7,201 bases of DNA from assembly GCA_903864395.1 (NCBI GenBank), contig CAIPFQ010000163.1:1-7201 (forward strand). The letters are read 5' to 3'. The translations under genes were made by a program, and so were the position numbers. Of the stretch, positions 4,595 to 7,201 are shown one piece after another (within the stretch, counting starts at the first letter, position 1; every line of letters begins with the position of its first letter). A model generated the notes under the pieces. It did not search any database and had not been told where the DNA came from. It worked only from the letters and a program-made list of their open reading frames with translations. The stretch is from an uncultured Chlamydiae bacterium. GTDB taxonomy: Bacteria; Chlamydiota; Chlamydiia; Chlamydiales; SM23-39.

Positions 4595-6400
4595 CTATTC
4601 CGCTTTGAGAACTTCCATAAAAGCACTTTGAGGGATATTGACTTTCCCAATCTCTTTCATTTTCTTTTTGCCCTCTTTCTGCTTTTCCCAAAGTTTTCGC
4701 TTGCGCGTGATATCGCCCCCGTAGCATTTTGCTGTGACATTTTTTGTGATCGCGCTAATGGTTTCTCGAGCAATGATTTTTCCGCCAATCGCAGCTTGGA
4801 TGGGCACCTTGAAAAGCTGTTGAGGAATGACCTCTTTGAGTTTAGCGCAGATCGCGCGCCCCTTGTTCTCTGCTTTTGTTCGATGAACTAAGCAAGAAAA
4901 AGCGTCGACGGGCTCTTCATTCACGCGGATCTCTAGTTTAACAATGTCGCTTTTCCCATAGTCATCCCTCTCATAATCAAAGGAACCATAGCCCCGCGTA
5001 ACCGATTTGAGCTTGTCATTAAAGTCCGTAATGATCTCGTTCATCGGAAGATGGTAGGTCAAAAGCAACCCAGAGCCACTCATCGTTTCTGTTTTCAAAC
5101 ATTCCCCTCGCTTATCCATGCAAAGTCCCATGATCGCTCCTAAATATTCAGAGGGCGTCATGATGTGTACTTTGACCCACGGCTCTTCCACAAAATCAAT
5201 CAGGGAGGGATCAGGGGAATGAGAAGGGTTGTCAATGAGCTGCGTTTTTCCATTGATCAGAGTGAAGCGATAAATGACGCTCGGTGCTGTGGTGATGATC
5301 GATAAATTAAATTCTCGAGACAGCCTTTCAAAGACAATCTCCAAATGTAAAAGGCCTAAAAACCCACAGCGAAAACCGAAGCCGAGAGCCATGCTGCTTT
5401 CTTGCTCTACATGAAGTGCTGAATCATTGAGCTGCAATTTTGCAAGTGCGTCGCGAAGCGCTTCGAAATCAGAGGTGTCGACGGGATAAATGCCTGCGAA
5501 TACAACGGGAGAAATAACTTTGAATCCAGGCAGAGGCACTGGAGCTGGAAACTTATGCAGAGTGACTGTGTCGCCGATTTTTACGTCCGCTGTATTTTTA
5601 ATGTTGGCCACAAAATAGCCCACTTCGCCAGGGCGAAGCACGTCTACGGGATTTTCTGTCGGCGAAAATTGCCCCACTTCATTGACCTCAAACGCTTTTT
5701 CCGTCGCCATCAATCGAATCATAGATTTTTTTGCGATTTGACCGCTGATGATGCGAACGTAAACAAGCACCCCGCGATAAGGGTCGTAGTGGGAATCGAA
5801 TACAAGGGCGCGCAAAAGAGTGTCGGTCGGTGGTTTCGGCGCAGGAATATCTGTAAGAATTCTTTCAAGCACCTCCGATACGCCAATCCCTGTTTTTGCA
5901 GAAATGAGGAGCGCATTCGAAGCATCGATGCCGATGATCGATTCAATCTGACTCTTGACCATGTCTGAATCGGCAGACGGCAGATCGATTTTATTGATGA
6001 CAGGCAAGATTTCAAGATTGCGCGAGACCGCTAAGTGGACATTTGCGAGTGTCTGCGCTTGCACGCCCTGAACCGCATCGACGACTAACAGAGCCCCCTC
6101 GCAAGCGGCTAAAGATCTGGAAACCTCATAAGCGAAATCGACATGCCCTGGCGTATCGATCAAGTTGATTTGATAGGTTTGCCCATCTTTTGCCTGATAG
6201 AGCATGGTGACAGGGCGCGCTTTGATCGTAATGCCCCGCTCTCTTTCAAGGTCCATGTTGTCGAGATATTGCTCTTGCATTTTTCTCGCTTCCACTGTGT
6301 GAGTGAGCTCCAAGAGGCGATCAGCGAGTGTCGATTTCCCATGGTCGATATGGGCGATAATAGAAAAGTTCCGAATTTTTTGAGAATCGTATTCAAACAT
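4595..6400 (-). CDS. lepA: Elongation factor 4 (LepA), ribosome back-translocase GTPase
   Basis: LepA is a ribosome-binding translational GTPase of the EF-G family, proposed to back-translocate stalled ribosomes or aid 30S assembly. It acts in the cytoplasm or at the inner membrane. The 601-residue length is normal for the family. G motifs are complete: P-loop AHIDHGKST (16-24), switch I ERGITIK (54-60), DTPGH (82-86), NKID (136-139) and SAKTG (167-171). Domains II and III follow (about 190-370, including [15 protein letters not shown] wording at [11 protein letters not shown]). The EF-G-V-like part comes next, and then the LepA-specific C-terminal domain with [19 protein letters not shown] and a basic [11 protein letters not shown] tail. 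Wording is strikingly chlamydial. The ATG at 6400 fits the usual start a few residues before [16 protein letters not shown]. No Shine-Dalgarno site is present, and a -10-like TATAGT (complement of 6409-6414) sits 8 nt upstream. It follows the MFS gene by 28 bp in the same direction and may share its transcript. Confidence 0.98.
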   Translation of the reverse strand: MFEYDSQKIRNFSIIAHIDHGKSTLADRLLELTHTVEARKMQEQYLDNMDLERERGITIKARPVTMLYQAKDGQTYQINLIDTPGHVDFAYEVSRSLAACEGALLVVDAVQGVQAQTLANVHLAVSRNLEILPVINKIDLPSADSDMVKSQIESIIGIDASNALLISAKTGIGVSEVLERILTDIPAPKPPTDTLLRALVFDSHYDPYRGVLVYVRIISGQIAKKSMIRLMATEKAFEVNEVGQFSPTENPVDVLRPGEVGYFVANIKNTADVKIGDTVTLHKFPAPVPLPGFKVISPVVFAGIYPVDTSDFEALRDALAKLQLNDSALHVEQESSMALGFGFRCGFLGLLHLEIVFERLSREFNLSIITTAPSVIYRFTLINGKTQLIDNPSHSPDPSLIDFVEEPWVKVHIMTPSEYLGAIMGLCMDKRGECLKTETMSGSGLLLTYHLPMNEIITDFNDKLKSVTRGYGSFDYERDDYGKSDIVKLEIRVNEEPVDAFSCLVHRTKAENKGRAICAKLKEVIPQQLFKVPIQAAIGGKIIARETISAITKNVTAKCYGGDITRKRKLWEKQKEGKKKMKEIGKVNIPQSAFMEVLKAE

Positions 6401-6428
6401 ACAGAATCACTATAGCAAACCCTCTGAT

Positions 6429-7201
6429 TTAATCCCACCCTTCTGAAGGCGGATAATGGGGAGAATATTTCGGTGTACGGTGGGTGAGTAGAAGAAAAGC
6501 GATTAAGGCAATTAGAAGGAAAAAGGCGAGACCGAGATGAACCTGTGAAAAAGCGTCGATTCGCGCCTCTCTGAGGGCTGCGGCAAGAAAGGACTGTTCG
6601 GTGCTCGATCCTTTTGTTTTTGCGATGTTTAGGGTTCCATTCGCAATAGAGATCAGTTGTTCGTGACCCATAGGAGGGAGATCGGGAGTTTTTAAAAAGC
6701 GGGTGTCTTGAATCGCTCCTAAAGAAGCCCCGAGGATGGCGACGCCTGCGGTCGCGGCAAGGGAGCGAAAAGTAGCGATAATCCCTGCCCCAGTGCCCAC
6801 CTTATGTGGAGGGACAGAGGACATCCCTGCGGAGTACGAGGGAGTAAAAATTAGAGCCAGTCCAGTGCCAAATACACTTGTGATTGCAAGAAGAAAGAGA
6901 GGAGGTGGCGTGCTAAAAAGGCCAAAAGCGACAAACGAACCGATGAGGAGAAGAAATCCTAACGTGATGGGGATTTTAGAGCCGAAACGATCCGAGAGAA
7001 AACCTCCTAACGGTGCCATAAAGAGGAGGGGGATTCCTGAAAGACAAGAGAGAACCCCTGTTGCAAAGGGAGTGTAGTCTAAAACATTTTGAAAGTAAAT
7101 CGCCCGAAAGACTGTGATGGTGAGGATAAATTGTGTCGCCATAATGCTGAGGTTTGCAGAGGCAAATCGAGGGTGTCGAAAAAGCGTGATATCGAGAAAA
7201 G
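6429..7201 (-). CDS. DHA2-type MFS drug/proton antiporter, C-terminal part (partial, right edge)
   Basis: The frame is open from the right edge to the TAA at 6429-6431, giving 256 complete codons. The ATG at 7142 is internal, since the coding continues upstream with FLDITLFRHPRFASANLSI, the typical segment before the last six helices of EmrB/QacA-like transporters. Six membrane helices are visible: ANLSIMATQFILTITV; FATGVLSCLSGIPLLFMAPL; IPITLGFLLLIGSFVAFGLF; PLFLLAITSVFGTGLALIF; GAGIIATFRSLAATAGVAIL; and VHLGLAFFLLIALIAFLLL. The loop GGFLSDRFGSK between the second and third is the MFS motif-A-like D-R-x-G turn. SSVPPHKVGTGAGI matches the conserved stretch before the penultimate helices. A hydrophilic loop of about 55 residues precedes the last helix, as is usual for this family. 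The protein should be an inner-membrane proton-driven exporter of drugs or metabolites, substrate unknown. It ends 28 bp before lepA. Confidence 0.9.
   Translation of the reverse strand, partial: FLDITLFRHPRFASANLSIMATQFILTITVFRAIYFQNVLDYTPFATGVLSCLSGIPLLFMAPLGGFLSDRFGSKIPITLGFLLLIGSFVAFGLFSTPPPLFLLAITSVFGTGLALIFTPSYSAGMSSVPPHKVGTGAGIIATFRSLAATAGVAILGASLGAIQDTRFLKTPDLPPMGHEQLISIANGTLNIAKTKGSSTEQSFLAAALREARIDAFSQVHLGLAFFLLIALIAFLLLTHRTPKYSPHYPPSEGWD

Noticed and set aside
5555..5968. A 137-codon plus-strand open frame opposite lepA
   Set aside because: It lies wholly within the strongly conserved lepA coding sequence, has no family-like pattern (Cys/His/Arg-rich antisense composition) and no ribosome site was sought or needed to explain it.
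6736..7077. A 113-codon plus-strand open frame opposite the MFS gene
   Set aside because: It is Arg/Pro-rich, as expected from antisense of membrane helices, and the reverse strand holds a clear transporter.
7140..7142. ATG at 7142 as the start of the transporter
   Set aside because: The frame stays open to the right edge and the upstream residues (FRHPRFASANLSI) match the DHA2 family, so the ATG is internal and the gene is partial.

Overview
The window most likely comes from a Chlamydiae-lineage bacterium, probably an environmental (Parachlamydiales-type) relative rather than Chlamydia proper. The best evidence is the LepA/EF4 protein (complement of 4595-6400), whose wording matches chlamydial LepA as I remember it almost throughout (e.g. 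[16 protein letters not shown] near the start, [18 protein letters not shown] near the end). Moderate GC, few strong Shine-Dalgarno sites, and an AAA-ATPase-like/PD-(D/E)XK protein of a kind common in host-associated bacteria all fit. Genus cannot be told from the sequence.

Layout, left to right. (1) Complement of 1-2589: a tight three-gene operon transcribed leftward. It runs from a 672-residue TPR-like protein to a 102-residue protein with a degenerate J-domain, then to a protein that leaves the window and whose helical segment resembles GrpE-type nucleotide exchange factors. Both junctions overlap (ATGA, then a 16-bp overlap containing TAATG). The set reads as a possible dedicated Hsp70 co-chaperone operon, with the Hsp70 partner not visible. 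(2) 2590-2698: a 109-bp divergent promoter region. (3) 2699-4373, plus strand: an AAA-ATPase-like/PD-(D/E)XK (PDDEXK_9-type) gene broken by a frameshift inside the nuclease motif. The break is exactly what loss of one copy of a 5-bp ATGTT repeat would produce. (4) 4374-4594: a 221-bp convergent gap filled mostly by a 163-bp fold-back element with perfect 29-bp inverted ends and possible TA target duplications, looking like a MITE. (5) Complement of 4595-6400: lepA. (6) Complement of 6429-7201: the C-terminal half of a DHA2-type (14-helix) major facilitator transporter, entering from the right edge and ending 28 bp before lepA.

LepA (translation factor) and the MFS pump lie in the same direction and may be co-transcribed. 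The MITE-like palindrome lies between the convergent ends of the broken ATPase gene and lepA, where its hairpin could also end transcription from both sides. No tRNA, rRNA, CRISPR array or complete insertion sequence was seen, and no gene-free stretch exceeds 300 bases.
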